Below, one piece after another: positions 15,335 through 23,230 of a stretch of DNA of 64,000 nucleotides; position 1 is the stretch's first letter; each line of letters opens with the position of its first letter. This DNA comes from Lachnospiraceae bacterium XPB1003. Lineage in GTDB: Bacteria; Bacillota; Clostridia; Lachnospirales; Lachnospiraceae. Position numbers and translations under genes: made by a program. The notes under the pieces were generated by a model that worked only from the letters and a program-made list of their open reading frames with translations, searched no databases and was not told where the DNA came from. The stretch covers positions 48,837 through 112,836 of the forward strand of contig FMVK01000011.1 of assembly GCA_900102065.1 (NCBI GenBank), given 5' to 3'.

Positions 15335-16300
15335 ATGGCCAAGATAAATGATGAAGATATGGAATTGATCATGAAAGCGGATCGGGAAGATGTAATACAA
15401 AAAATGCTAAATGACAGACTATACTGTCTTATTAAACTTCCGAAAATTAAGCCGGACAATATTATTGGAGACATTTCCTCCACTATATTTGTCTCCAATA
15501 TGAATGGTTATTTAGTCACATCACTTGCAATAAGGGATATAGGGTCGAAATCATTGTACGAGGAGTGTGAGTATTATCTCTGTATATATTTTAAGAGGGG
15601 ATTTGAGGAAAAAGAAATATTTCAAACCCAGCCCTGCAGCAAGATTCAGTCGATCGGAGAATTTTCATACCCGACAGTAGATGAACTGATCGGATTTCTA
15701 AAGGGTAAAGAATTAGTTGCTTTAGAGAATTATATGTCTTACGGAAATAGAGAAGCATTAAAAACCAAGATGTTTCTTAAAGAAGCATTGCTTATATGGG
15801 AAAACCGTGAGAATGAGTTTGTCATTCGCGAAGAACAATGTGAAGTAAGAATATATCTGACCGGGATAGCTGGCGAATGTTCGTATGTATCAAACCATTT
15901 GATTCCAATAGATGTTCGGAAACTGAAGTTAGAACAGACAATATTAAGAATCCTTAGGAAAAAAAGCCGCAATAATTTTCCGGAAGATTATTATTCCGTA
16001 GAATATGAGACTTGCTCCGAAACAGTTCAGGCGGTTAACTTTACGACCAGGTTTCATAGTAATACAGCTTGGGAAGCAGATCCGATCAATTATGTTTATG
16101 TGAGGATATCTGCGTTTGTTCTTCCCGGGAAAGCTACGGTAGATGAATATGAGAATGCGCCCAAAAAGCAGATCACCTCAGACATCGCCGGAAATAAATA
16201 TATGATAGATTCTATACATTTTAATTCTGACATCTTCGATGATGTAGCTGAATTCGGAGAATTCATGGATGTGTATTTTTACTATTTTGGCTATGACTAA
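15335..16300 (+). CDS. Hypothetical protein
   Basis: A 321-residue protein I do not recognise, with a good ribosome binding site (ACTGGAGGGTTT). No signal peptide, membrane segment or nucleotide-binding motif is evident. The fold appears beta-rich with alternating hydrophobics (IYFKRGFEEKEIF, YVYVRISAFVLPG). It follows the previous gene after 29 nt and precedes the next by 14 nt, so it is part of the 14.7-19.8 kb operon. Function unknown. Confidence 0.7.
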   Translation: MAKINDEDMELIMKADREDVIQKMLNDRLYCLIKLPKIKPDNIIGDISSTIFVSNMNGYLVTSLAIRDIGSKSLYEECEYYLCIYFKRGFEEKEIFQTQPCSKIQSIGEFSYPTVDELIGFLKGKELVALENYMSYGNREALKTKMFLKEALLIWENRENEFVIREEQCEVRIYLTGIAGECSYVSNHLIPIDVRKLKLEQTILRILRKKSRNNFPEDYYSVEYETCSETVQAVNFTTRFHSNTAWEADPINYVYVRISAFVLPGKATVDEYENAPKKQITSDIAGNKYMIDSIHFNSDIFDDVAEFGEFMDVYFYYFGYD

Positions 16301-16314
16301 CGGAGGAAAACGAT

Positions 16315-16749
16315 ATGTACAAAGGTATATTTTGGTGCTATTTAACCTGTTTTGATGATGATATGTTTGGAGTAACTGTTCTCCCGGTAAAAGTTAAGTG
16401 TGACCTCTCCGGAAATGTTTTGGAGAAAGCGGAGTTTAGCTCAAAATCAGGAGATAATTTCAATCATGAGATCGAATGGGAAAAAAGAAAAGCTTCAGCA
16501 AGAATATGCAGGAGGCATACATATAATCATTATCCGCGGGGACGTGTAGAAATTAAAAATGGCAAGATAAAGATCTTTGCCAATCCGGTGATAATAGAAG
16601 AAGCTGATGCTAAGGAAAGCGTTGTGAAAGCATTTGAACTTGAGGAAGTAAAGGACAAGATCTCCTGGATAGCAGATGGATCAAAGCATTATTGTTTCGC
16701 GGTGGATGCGATGAGTGGAGCATTTCTTGATGAAGAGGTTGATGAATAA
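16315..16749 (+). CDS. Hypothetical protein
   Basis: A 144-residue protein with an N-terminal beta-type start (KGIFWCYLTCFDDDMFGVTV) and a central HYPRGRVEIKNGKIKIFANP. Proteins with this PRGRVEI-x-NG-K pattern are common in Firmicutes as hypotheticals, as far as I recall; no function is known to me. A good GGAGG lies 8 nt upstream of ATG 16315. Its end overlaps the next gene by 8 nt, indicating translational coupling. Confidence 0.7.
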   Translation: MYKGIFWCYLTCFDDDMFGVTVLPVKVKCDLSGNVLEKAEFSSKSGDNFNHEIEWEKRKASARICRRHTYNHYPRGRVEIKNGKIKIFANPVIIEEADAKESVVKAFELEEVKDKISWIADGSKHYCFAVDAMSGAFLDEEVDE

Positions 16750-17104
16750 GGAAATTAAATATTGTGAAGAGGAATTTCCGAGGAAGCAGGAATGTCGAGG
16801 ATCCTTATCGAGAAAAAGACTTGCAATGAGAGTTGAGTATTATAAATACCTCAGAATGGGTCGCTTAAATTATCTGTACGGAGTCCGGCCTCGTTATAAA
16901 GATGAAGATCGTGACCATGACAATAAAGAAAAGCCTTTATATTTTAAACGGTTTTATAGAGGAAAAAGATCAAAAGTTATCAAGAAGTATTGCTCCCGAA
17001 AGATAAGGCATAAGTATAAAAGGATAGACGATTGGGATGATGCATGCTGCAGAGCAAAGGCATTAAAACATAAGGAAACGGAATTTTGGTGGAATTTGGA
17101 CTGA
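16742..17104 (+). CDS. Small highly basic protein
   Basis: A 120-residue protein very rich in Lys, Arg and Tyr (for example RMGRLNYLYGVRPRYKDEDR and KRFYRGKRSKVIKKYCSRKI). It is likely to bind nucleic acid or an acidic partner, which is inference from charge only. ATG 16742 overlaps the upstream stop and has GAAGAGG in front; longer starts at 16715 and 16730 lie deeper in the upstream gene. Not recognised. Confidence 0.6.
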   Translation: MNKEIKYCEEEFPRKQECRGSLSRKRLAMRVEYYKYLRMGRLNYLYGVRPRYKDEDRDHDNKEKPLYFKRFYRGKRSKVIKKYCSRKIRHKYKRIDDWDDACCRAKALKHKETEFWWNLD

Positions 17105-17127
17105 GCAGTTGATGGGAGGAATCGATA

Positions 17128-18249
17128 ATGGATTACATAGATTTTATCAATTCTAAAGACATAAGAGCATATCTTAAATCTATTGATTATAAACCTAACC
17201 TGCTGGAATCGGCTTATTTTATCTATGCCTCAAGTCATAAGACTATGGATGAGCGCCATATGGCATGGGAGGAACTGATCAGAGAAACTGATGATATCAT
17301 TCTGGATGAAAAGGCAGGCAGCCGATGGGGAAAAAACGTCAGACGTATTCCTGCAGCCTATGGAATGAGTGCACATGAACTGATTAAATTGCAGATGAAA
17401 AATGAAAAACTCATTCTTTCATATTTCAATTCAGATGACGACGATTGCGTATTTGTTCCGGAGTTTACATTTTATAGTAAAAGATATGTCGGGGACTATA
17501 GACCTGTATATCAGAGGTGCGAAGCCGGATTGTATTTCGGATGTATTGAAGATGCACAGAAGTATTGTTTAAAGGAAATCAAAGAAGATAGCGATATTAT
17601 TGGATATACAATCACAAAGCATTTGTTTTCAAAAGCATCTGATGATTATTCCAATTATCTGAAAGTAAGATTCAATCTGTCAGGTGATACTATGTCTGAA
17701 TATCATTGCGCACAGGATCATGAACGCTTTCCTGCAGAGATGTCAACGTATCTTGATCAGGATGCTAAGTTTTCAGCTGAGTGTGATTTCTTTGATCAAA
17801 TGTGGTTTGATATTCCAATCCCGTTTAAAAAGGGGGATATCGTCATCCCATGTGCGAGCAGCCAGGCAGATCATACTCCGTTTGTGATGCTGGGAACTGA
17901 TCCTGAATGGCGCAGAAAAGATGCGGAAGAGGGGAAGCGCTATAGGGAGGGCACAGATTCAAGCGATATGATCGCAATGGGGTGGAGTATTGGATTCGGG
18001 GATAGTCTTAAAGAGATATATGATGATGCAATGGCAAATTATCTTGATATCGAATACTACAGAGAAGAGTTCAAAGGCCTCGAGCGACTCTTGCCACTTC
18101 TGTCAGCCCAGATAAAAGGTGATATCGATCTGTACGATTGGGAAATCCTTAAGGATGAGATCCTGCGCTCATCTCAACAGGATCACAGGATTGAATATAT
18201 GAGGTCATTTCCTGAGATTTCAAGGATCCTGGATGGCTCTGCGATGTGA
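17128..18249 (+). CDS. Hypothetical protein, paralogue of 18743-19774
   Basis: A 373-residue protein I do not recognise. Its layout parallels the gene at 18743: an N-terminal helical region (ESAYFIYASSHKTMDERH), a central beta region, the motif FDIPIPFKKGDIVIPCASSQ where the other has NLSTPFCYGDIVRIDC, and a helical C-terminus with LERLLPLLSAQIKGDIDLYD where the other has YRPLLSPLYRLRILNKTE. The two look like diverged paralogues flanking the HAD gene. A ribosome binding site GGGAGGA precedes ATG 17128. Confidence 0.7.
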   Translation: MDYIDFINSKDIRAYLKSIDYKPNLLESAYFIYASSHKTMDERHMAWEELIRETDDIILDEKAGSRWGKNVRRIPAAYGMSAHELIKLQMKNEKLILSYFNSDDDDCVFVPEFTFYSKRYVGDYRPVYQRCEAGLYFGCIEDAQKYCLKEIKEDSDIIGYTITKHLFSKASDDYSNYLKVRFNLSGDTMSEYHCAQDHERFPAEMSTYLDQDAKFSAECDFFDQMWFDIPIPFKKGDIVIPCASSQADHTPFVMLGTDPEWRRKDAEEGKRYREGTDSSDMIAMGWSIGFGDSLKEIYDDAMANYLDIEYYREEFKGLERLLPLLSAQIKGDIDLYDWEILKDEILRSSQQDHRIEYMRSFPEISRILDGSAM

Positions 18250-18267
18250 TCAATGGAGGAAAAAGAT

Positions 18268-18759
18268 ATGAAGTATATCTTTTTGGATATTGATGGTGTA
18301 TTGAATAACGAGAATACAAAGGACTGTAATCCAAGCGGCTATGCCGGAGTTTCAATGAAACTTGTCCGCAACCTGGCTAAGGTCGTACAAAGAACCGACG
18401 CAAAGATCATCTTAACGAGTGACTGGAAATACGGGTGGAGCGAAAAGAGGTTTTGCTGTGATAATGATATCATATATCTCCTTGATAAATTAAAAAAGTG
18501 TAGGTTAAAGATCCATGGCTGCACTCATGATGAGAAGCTGGATGATAAGTTTTTTACAGACAGAGGAGCAGGAATAAGGCGTTACCTGGAATCATGCGGG
18601 GATGCGGAGGGATATGTGATAATCGATGATCACATATTTGCGGATTTCGATGAGGAACAAAAAGCCCATTTGATACATACTGATCCTGTAAAAGGCTTTA
18701 CAGAAGATGATGCAGATAGAGCGATCGAAATATTATCGGGGTATGAAAGTAATGGGTAA
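18268..18759 (+). CDS. HAD-superfamily phosphatase (Swiss Army Knife RNA-repair type)
   Basis: A 163-residue HAD domain. Motif I is FLDIDGVLNN (Asp7, Asp9), motif II IILTSDWKYGWS, and the acidic motif IV is VIIDDHIFADF. It matches the small HAD domains associated with RNA-repair polyproteins and often seen stand-alone; it probably removes a phosphate from a nucleic acid end or nucleotide, with the substrate unknown. GGAGG at 18255-18259 lies inside the longer frame from 18253, so ATG 18268 is the start. It sits between the two paralogous hypothetical genes, overlapping the second. Confidence 0.8.
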   Translation: MKYIFLDIDGVLNNENTKDCNPSGYAGVSMKLVRNLAKVVQRTDAKIILTSDWKYGWSEKRFCCDNDIIYLLDKLKKCRLKIHGCTHDEKLDDKFFTDRGAGIRRYLESCGDAEGYVIIDDHIFADFDEEQKAHLIHTDPVKGFTEDDADRAIEILSGYESNG

Positions 18760-19774
18760 TGAGGTGTATGACATATTGAGAAGATGTGGCATGTCTGAAC
18801 AAATGACGGAACATCTTATGATGTCCGGAAGTGTCACGGAGTTGACATTTAATGAAATCATATGCGGATCCCCAATCAGTCTGGACGAGAAGATGACATT
18901 GATTAGTGAATATATAGCTATATATCAGCCTGACGGAGAAGTACTTTCAAATACGTATGTAGAAATAGGTAAGGCTCTGGCAACATTAAGCAAGTTACCT
19001 GAGGAAAAAAGCAGCGGTATGCTTTACCTGTTTGCGGAATGGTATGACACTGATGTATTTATTGAAAAAAGCAGTCCGGCAGGAATGTTTTCTTCTGTGA
19101 AAAGTGCTCTCGAATATATCAAAAATGAAGACAGAATGGAACAGGAAGAAGCTGCCGATGATGAGGATGACAGAACCGGTGACTGGTACCGTTTGGAATT
19201 GTGGGTAAAGAATTCTACGGGACAAATGGAACAGAGGTATGAATACTATATAGTCAATGGTCATATCTGCTGGTTTAATGAGATGACTGGTGTGGCTCAG
19301 GATCATGGGAATAAGTATTATCTTCCGAAAAATACGAAATATTCCAGTGGAGAGACTGATCTGAATCTTTCAACACCATTTTGCTACGGCGACATTGTAA
19401 GGATAGACTGCAGACCATTTGGCCCTCTGTTTGATGCGATGATCCTTGAGGATCAAGATCAGTTTGATTGTTGTCTCCCGACAATACTATTCAATGTTCC
19501 CTATACGGAATTGTGGAGATGCAGTAGTTTGGTTCATAGAGATTTGTTTTATGATGCGGAATGTCGATGTTATAGACCGCTATTGTCTCCGTTGTATCGT
19601 TTGAGAATTCTTAATAAAACAGAATTGGAAAAAGTTGATGCTCATCTTCTTAAGCTTAAAGAACTGTTGGGAAAAGATTCCGATAAAGGAATGATAATTT
19701 GGGCAAATCTGGATCCGGACGATATGACGTATGAAAGGGTGATGGAAATACTAGAGAAGTTCTCAAAAAAATGA
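18743..19774 (+). CDS. Hypothetical protein, paralogue of 17128-18249
   Basis: A 343-residue acidic protein; see the paralogue for the shared layout. An acidic linker (about 130-143) precedes the central beta region, and the STPFCYGDIVRIDCRPFGPL motif follows. Start 18743 has CGGGG nearby and overlaps the HAD gene by 17 nt; 18752 and 18707 are alternatives. It is the last gene of the operon, followed by the terminator at 19846. Confidence 0.65.
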   Translation: MKVMGNEVYDILRRCGMSEQMTEHLMMSGSVTELTFNEIICGSPISLDEKMTLISEYIAIYQPDGEVLSNTYVEIGKALATLSKLPEEKSSGMLYLFAEWYDTDVFIEKSSPAGMFSSVKSALEYIKNEDRMEQEEAADDEDDRTGDWYRLELWVKNSTGQMEQRYEYYIVNGHICWFNEMTGVAQDHGNKYYLPKNTKYSSGETDLNLSTPFCYGDIVRIDCRPFGPLFDAMILEDQDQFDCCLPTILFNVPYTELWRCSSLVHRDLFYDAECRCYRPLLSPLYRLRILNKTELEKVDAHLLKLKELLGKDSDKGMIIWANLDPDDMTYERVMEILEKFSKK

Positions 19775-19805
19775 TTTATCGATGTTTATAAATGAGCAGA
19801 TATCC

Positions 19806-19832
19806 GAAAAAAATAGTGAAAAAATAGTGTAA
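19806..19832 (+). repeat. AATAGTG direct repeat, left copy
   Basis: AAAAAATAGTGAAAAAATAG followed by TGTAA; the same 24-25-bp sequence recurs at 21358-21382, flanking the PcfJ-like gene 1.55 kb apart. Each copy contains AATAGTG twice. Confidence 0.75.
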
Positions 19833-19845
19833 TTTTTATGAAGTT

Positions 19846-19880
19846 AGGATGTGCATAATTTTGCATATCCTTTTATTTTT
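19846..19880 (+). terminator. Terminator, third member of the repeated hairpin set
   Basis: AGGATGTGCA (19846-19855) pairs with TGCATATCCT (19862-19871), followed by TTTATTTTT. Core and loop resemble the terminators at 10205 and 14603. Confidence 0.8.
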
Positions 19881-19910
19881 GTCGGTGGTTTCCACGGAAA
19901 ACCACCCTAA

Positions 19911-19966
19911 AGTCCGAATTATAGGACAAGCCACGTGGATAATATAAGTAACGGGATAGCCGGGAC
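19911..19966 (+). promoter_or_regulatory. Leader/promoter element A, shared with the 62.8-kb Sel1 gene
   Basis: The stretch GTCCGAATTATAGGACAAGC, then CACGTGGATAATATAAGTA and ACGGGATAGCCGGG, is similar to 62805-62860 upstream of a Sel1-type gene, and its last part to 22534-22550 upstream of the other Sel1 gene. GATAATATAAG could be a -10 box. No known riboswitch consensus was recognised. Confidence 0.4.
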
Positions 19967-20005
19967 CGGTTGGGTAACGATGTAAATTCTTCTGAGGAAC
20001 AAGGT

Positions 20006-21337
20006 ATGGATCATAGTATTAACCTTCTTGAACTGAATATGCAAGAGAATACGTGGATTCCGCCTGAGATAGAGGAGGAAGAATTGGCTTATTCCGTGAG
20101 AAACGATGTTAATGCGCTTCAAAGCACGGAGTATCTGTTCATCTTCCGTACGGATCCCTATATCGATTCAATATATATTGTGTATGATCCGGATCGCAAG
20201 CCTGTTTATATAAGGCGCTTTGCCATTCATGAAGGCTATACCTGGGATAGGGATAGTGAGGTGTTCTTCCATGAGCATTGTATCAAGTCGCAAAATTGCG
20301 GGTATCCGGGTGGGCAGATAGAAAGGATCTATGAAAAGTATAAGGAGCTGCGACCTGAATGGCATATCCAAAGATACTGGACCAAGAGCCTCAGGCTTCT
20401 GGATCATGTATATAACTGTATGAAGGAAAACACAGCTAAGGAGATGCTCTATAAGGCAGGGCTTGATGAGCTGGCGGCACATATTGATGAGATCGATGAA
20501 TTGAACCTGGGGGCAAGGAAGCCCGCTGATATATACGATGGGCTGACGATGAAGGTGCTAAGGAGCGTAAACTGCGCTGATGGAGCTGCTCTCGTAAGCA
20601 GGGCGGAAAACAGGATCTTTATAAAAGAACTTAATCAAAAGTTTCCGGATCTCTTTGAAGATAAGCTCAATGATGCCCAATGCAGGTACTTAGCTACTTT
20701 GATAAGCGGAGATCTTACTGTGGGGGAAGCGGGAAGGCTCTTCAGATCCAGAAAGCCTGATCTGGCCTTTATCCGCAGTAGATCCACGTATTACGTCTTC
20801 ATGGCTATGGAAAGAAACAACATGAGGTTTAGTGAGCTGCGCAAGATATTCAGTTCCATGGATCCCATATATGAGAATTACTTTAAGAGTGTGAATGATT
20901 CTGGGGACAACAGAGCGCTTAAGCAGCTGGAATATTACCTTATCCTCCATAGGGAAGAGTATGACCGCCAGATCCGAAGAGCAAATCGAAAAAGGGACTA
21001 TGACTGGCAGGAGCGGGGGGAAAAGTATATTGTGCGTTTTCCTCAGACCATCAACGATTTCTGCCGTGAATCCATATATATGCAGAATTGTCTGATGACG
21101 TATGTCGAGGCAATGATCAAGAACGATACTACCATACTGTTTATGAGGAGAGCGGATGATGTCAATAAGCCGTTTATAACGGTAGAGGTATACCATGGAG
21201 AACTTATGCAGGCATATCGCCGGTTTAATGTGGACTGTACACCGGAAGAAGCAGCATGGATCCGTGATTATTGTAAAAGACATGGCATAAAAACAGGAAA
21301 GTTCAAGTTCAATGCAGCCGTTGATGAATTATTCTGA
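20006..21337 (+). CDS. PcfJ-like domain protein
   Basis: A 443-residue protein. The C-terminal ~90 residues match the PcfJ-like domain known from conjugative plasmids: RFPQTINDFCRESIYMQNCL, MTYVEAMIKNDTTILFMRRA, then PFITVEVYHGELMQAYRRFN. The N-terminal ~350 residues are helical without a recognised domain. PcfJ function is unknown; it travels with plasmids and integrative elements, which suggests transfer. A TTG start at 19970 gives 12 more residues, but ATG 20006 with GAGGAAC upstream is preferred with modest certainty. The gene is bracketed by AATAGTG repeats and preceded by leader element A. Confidence 0.7.
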   Translation: MDHSINLLELNMQENTWIPPEIEEEELAYSVRNDVNALQSTEYLFIFRTDPYIDSIYIVYDPDRKPVYIRRFAIHEGYTWDRDSEVFFHEHCIKSQNCGYPGGQIERIYEKYKELRPEWHIQRYWTKSLRLLDHVYNCMKENTAKEMLYKAGLDELAAHIDEIDELNLGARKPADIYDGLTMKVLRSVNCADGAALVSRAENRIFIKELNQKFPDLFEDKLNDAQCRYLATLISGDLTVGEAGRLFRSRKPDLAFIRSRSTYYVFMAMERNNMRFSELRKIFSSMDPIYENYFKSVNDSGDNRALKQLEYYLILHREEYDRQIRRANRKRDYDWQERGEKYIVRFPQTINDFCRESIYMQNCLMTYVEAMIKNDTTILFMRRADDVNKPFITVEVYHGELMQAYRRFNVDCTPEEAAWIRDYCKRHGIKTGKFKFNAAVDELF

Positions 21338-21357
21338 TCGGGAGGCCCGGGAATAAT

Positions 21358-21382
21358 GAAAAATAGTGAAAAAATAGTGTAA
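21358..21382 (+). repeat. AATAGTG direct repeat, right copy
   Basis: Same sequence as 19806-19832, located about 20 bp after the PcfJ-like gene. Confidence 0.75.
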
Positions 21383-21482
21383 GGTCGTCCTTGGAAAAGC
21401 ATTGTTAGATACAGGAAGCAATAACCTTGCTGAGTGTGCAGTAAAGGTGTGCAGTAAAAGACTGCGCCTGCCTCTTGACTTT

Positions 21483-21530
21483 AAAGTGCAAATATTGCAC
21501 CATATAGATGCGTAAAGTGCAAATAATGCA
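21483..21530 (+). promoter_or_regulatory. Operator repeats of the HTH-MntA/HepT module
   Basis: AAAGTGCAAATATTGCA (21483-21499) and AAAGTGCAAATAATGCA (21514-21530) are 31 bp apart; each is palindromic or nearly so (TGCAA-ATA-TTGCA), and GGTGCAAAATG recurs at the start codon. They probably bind the HTH domain of the antitoxin for autoregulation. Confidence 0.55.
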
Positions 21531-21554
21531 TTCAAATGTTTAATGAGGTGCAAA

Positions 21555-22028
21555 ATGAGTGAGATTAAAGAGCTGAGGTTAGAAAAAAAACTTACACAGC
21601 AGCAAGTGGCAGATTTAGTCGATATTTCGCTTAGGTCATATAAATCATATGAAAATGATAAGGAAAAAGAAGGCACTATAAAATATGCTTACATTCTGGA
21701 AAAACTCAAAGCTTTGAACCCTATAGATGAGGAACACGGCATTCTGGATATGGATTTTATCAGAGATAAGTGCAAAGAAGTCTTTGATGAATATCCAGTG
21801 CATTACTGTATTTTGTTTGGCTCTTATGCCAAAGGAAAAGCGACAGAATCCAGTGATTTAGATTTTCTTATTTCATCTGATGTGAAGGGACTTAAGTTTT
21901 ATGGATTAGTTGAAAAACTTCGATTAGCCTTACATAAGAAAGTAGATGTCCTTAACCTTGATCAGCTCAAGGATAACCTGGAACTAACCAATGAAATACT
22001 AAGGGATGGTATTAGAATTTATGGGTAA
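21555..22028 (+). CDS. mntA: MntA-type nucleotidyltransferase antitoxin fused to an XRE HTH
   Basis: A 157-residue protein. Residues about 1-55 are a Cro/CI HTH (IKELRLEKKLTQQQVADLVD, then SLRSYKSYEND). Residues about 70-157 are a minimal nucleotidyltransferase with the canonical GSYAKGKATESSDLDFLI motif (Gly89-Ser90, Asp101 and Asp103). In HepT-MntA (type VII) systems MntA silences HepT by adding AMP to its active-site Tyr. The fused HTH would let one protein regulate transcription as well. ATG 21555 is preferred over 21543 because GAGGTG precedes it. It overlaps hepT by 8 nt. Confidence 0.85.
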   Translation: MSEIKELRLEKKLTQQQVADLVDISLRSYKSYENDKEKEGTIKYAYILEKLKALNPIDEEHGILDMDFIRDKCKEVFDEYPVHYCILFGSYAKGKATESSDLDFLISSDVKGLKFYGLVEKLRLALHKKVDVLNLDQLKDNLELTNEILRDGIRIYG

Positions 22029-22354
22029 TATTAAAAATGATCATTACTACCTGGATAAGATAAAGAAAGATATTGCGTTTATTGTAATTCATATGAAGGA
22101 CGTGGATTTGCAGGAACTAAATGAAAATGAAGTTCTTCTAGATTCAATGCTCTTTAGAATGATCCAGATTTCTGAGAATGCCAAGAAGCTATCATGTAGA
22201 ATACAAGAACGAAAAGTCTGGTCTTCCATGGGATGAAATGTCAGGCCTTAGAAATCGTATAGTTCATGATTATGGAAATGTGGATCTTAAAATTGTATAT
22301 GAAACACTGAAATATGACATTCCAGAGCTTATGGAACAATTGAAAGAAGACTAG
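22021..22354 (+). pseudogene. hepT: HepT toxin, frameshifted
   Basis: The first ~60 codons encode the HepT helical bundle (ISENAKKLS near the end of the first frame). At about 22195-22199 the frame must shift by one base (an apparent extra base) to continue as EYKNEKSGLPWDEMSGL and then RNRIVHDYGNVDLK, which contains the RX4HXY RNase motif. Read as is, translation stops at 22236 and loses the active site. It is either an inactivated toxin or a sequencing error; a programmed shift has no visible slippery run. The intact antitoxin upstream argues for past function. Confidence 0.8.
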
Positions 22355-22424
22355 TTATCGATGCGCATATGTATGAACTTCAAAAAAAATCCCTGGAATG
22401 GAAGGTATAAGATCCATTACTTGG

Positions 22425-22462
22425 CGGATAGCTGCGTTTTGGCGCGGTTATCCGTTTTTTTT
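22425..22462 (+). terminator. Rho-independent terminator after hepT
   Basis: CGGATAGCTGCG (22425-22436) pairs imperfectly with CGCGGTTATCCG (22443-22454), followed by eight T. Confidence 0.8.
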
Positions 22463-22566
22463 GTGCCTTTGAAAAAATGAGCTATTTTTATTGGACGCGT
22501 GGCAAGTTACATTTACCTCATGGGAAGTAACGGGGGAGCCGGAGCTGTGTATAAGGAGGCCATCAT

Positions 22567-23166
22567 ATGAATAACAGTGAAATGTGTGAGATCGCAAAAA
22601 AATACGAGGGCAGGGGAAATATCGGCAAAGCCTATCAGTTCTACCTGGAGGCGGCCCTGGCCGAAGATGACGGCGAGGCCATGTATGCCCTGGCAAATAT
22701 GTACTTCGACGGTGAGTACGTTCACGAGAGCTATGATAAAGCCGGAAAGTACTTCGGCATGGCATATGATAGGGATGCGAATATCCAACTGTGGAAGCTC
22801 ATAATCGCCGGAGGCTACTGGGAAAAAAGATACAATGCTGATGGTGATGAGGAGAGCCTGAGCTTCGCCATCAGATATTATCAGGCTGCGATCAATCAGG
22901 GAGTAGCCTATGGTCATGAGTGCCTGGGGCAGCTCTACTACAATCGCGGAGAATATGATAAGGCTTACGAGCACCTAAAGCATATGGACGGGAAAAATCC
23001 CTGCGGCCTTTACTATATGGCCAGACTGTATGATGAGGGGAAAGTCGTGGACCAAAATAAGGAAAAAGCTATAGAGCTGTACAGGAAAGCTGTGGAGCTG
23101 GGGGAAGAGTGCGGAGATGAGCATGCGATGATGGCGAAGGAGAGGTTGGGAAAATTTGCGGAATAA
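22567..23166 (+). CDS. Sel1-repeat protein
   Basis: A 199-residue alpha-helical repeat protein with several Sel1/TPR-like units: A-x-x-x-Y-x-x-x-AAL-x-x-D-x-x-A-x-x-x-LA-x-x-Y, and later MARLYDEGKVVDQNKEKAIE followed by LYRKAVELGE. Such repeats are protein-protein scaffolds. It has no signal peptide, so it is cytosolic. AAGGAGG precedes ATG 22567. A second protein with a similar N-terminus is encoded at 62873-63526, and their leaders share a motif with the PcfJ-like gene. Confidence 0.8.
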   Translation: MNNSEMCEIAKKYEGRGNIGKAYQFYLEAALAEDDGEAMYALANMYFDGEYVHESYDKAGKYFGMAYDRDANIQLWKLIIAGGYWEKRYNADGDEESLSFAIRYYQAAINQGVAYGHECLGQLYYNRGEYDKAYEHLKHMDGKNPCGLYYMARLYDEGKVVDQNKEKAIELYRKAVELGEECGDEHAMMAKERLGKFAE

Positions 23167-23198
23167 TGGTATTACAAAAATGTACATCAAGGGCAGAG

Positions 23199-23207
23199 TG
23201 GTATAAT
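23199..23207 (+). promoter_or_regulatory. Extended -10 promoter for the methyltransferase gene
   Basis: TGGTATAAT is an extended -10 element; no good -35 box is seen 17 bp upstream. A transcript would start near 23214, which supports the downstream start codon at 23231. Confidence 0.5.
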
Positions 23208-23230
23208 TAAAAATGGATGTGAGGGAAGAA

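Noticed and set aside
19911..19966. Known riboswitch (c-di-GMP or guanidine class) upstream of the PcfJ-like gene
   Set aside because: The GGACAAG and ACGGG pieces are suggestive, but no class consensus could be laid out; kept only as an unassigned shared leader.
20690..21283. 197-codon minus-strand frame opposite the PcfJ-like gene
   Set aside because: It lies entirely within the conserved PcfJ-like coding region on the other strand and shows no family pattern or ribosome binding site.
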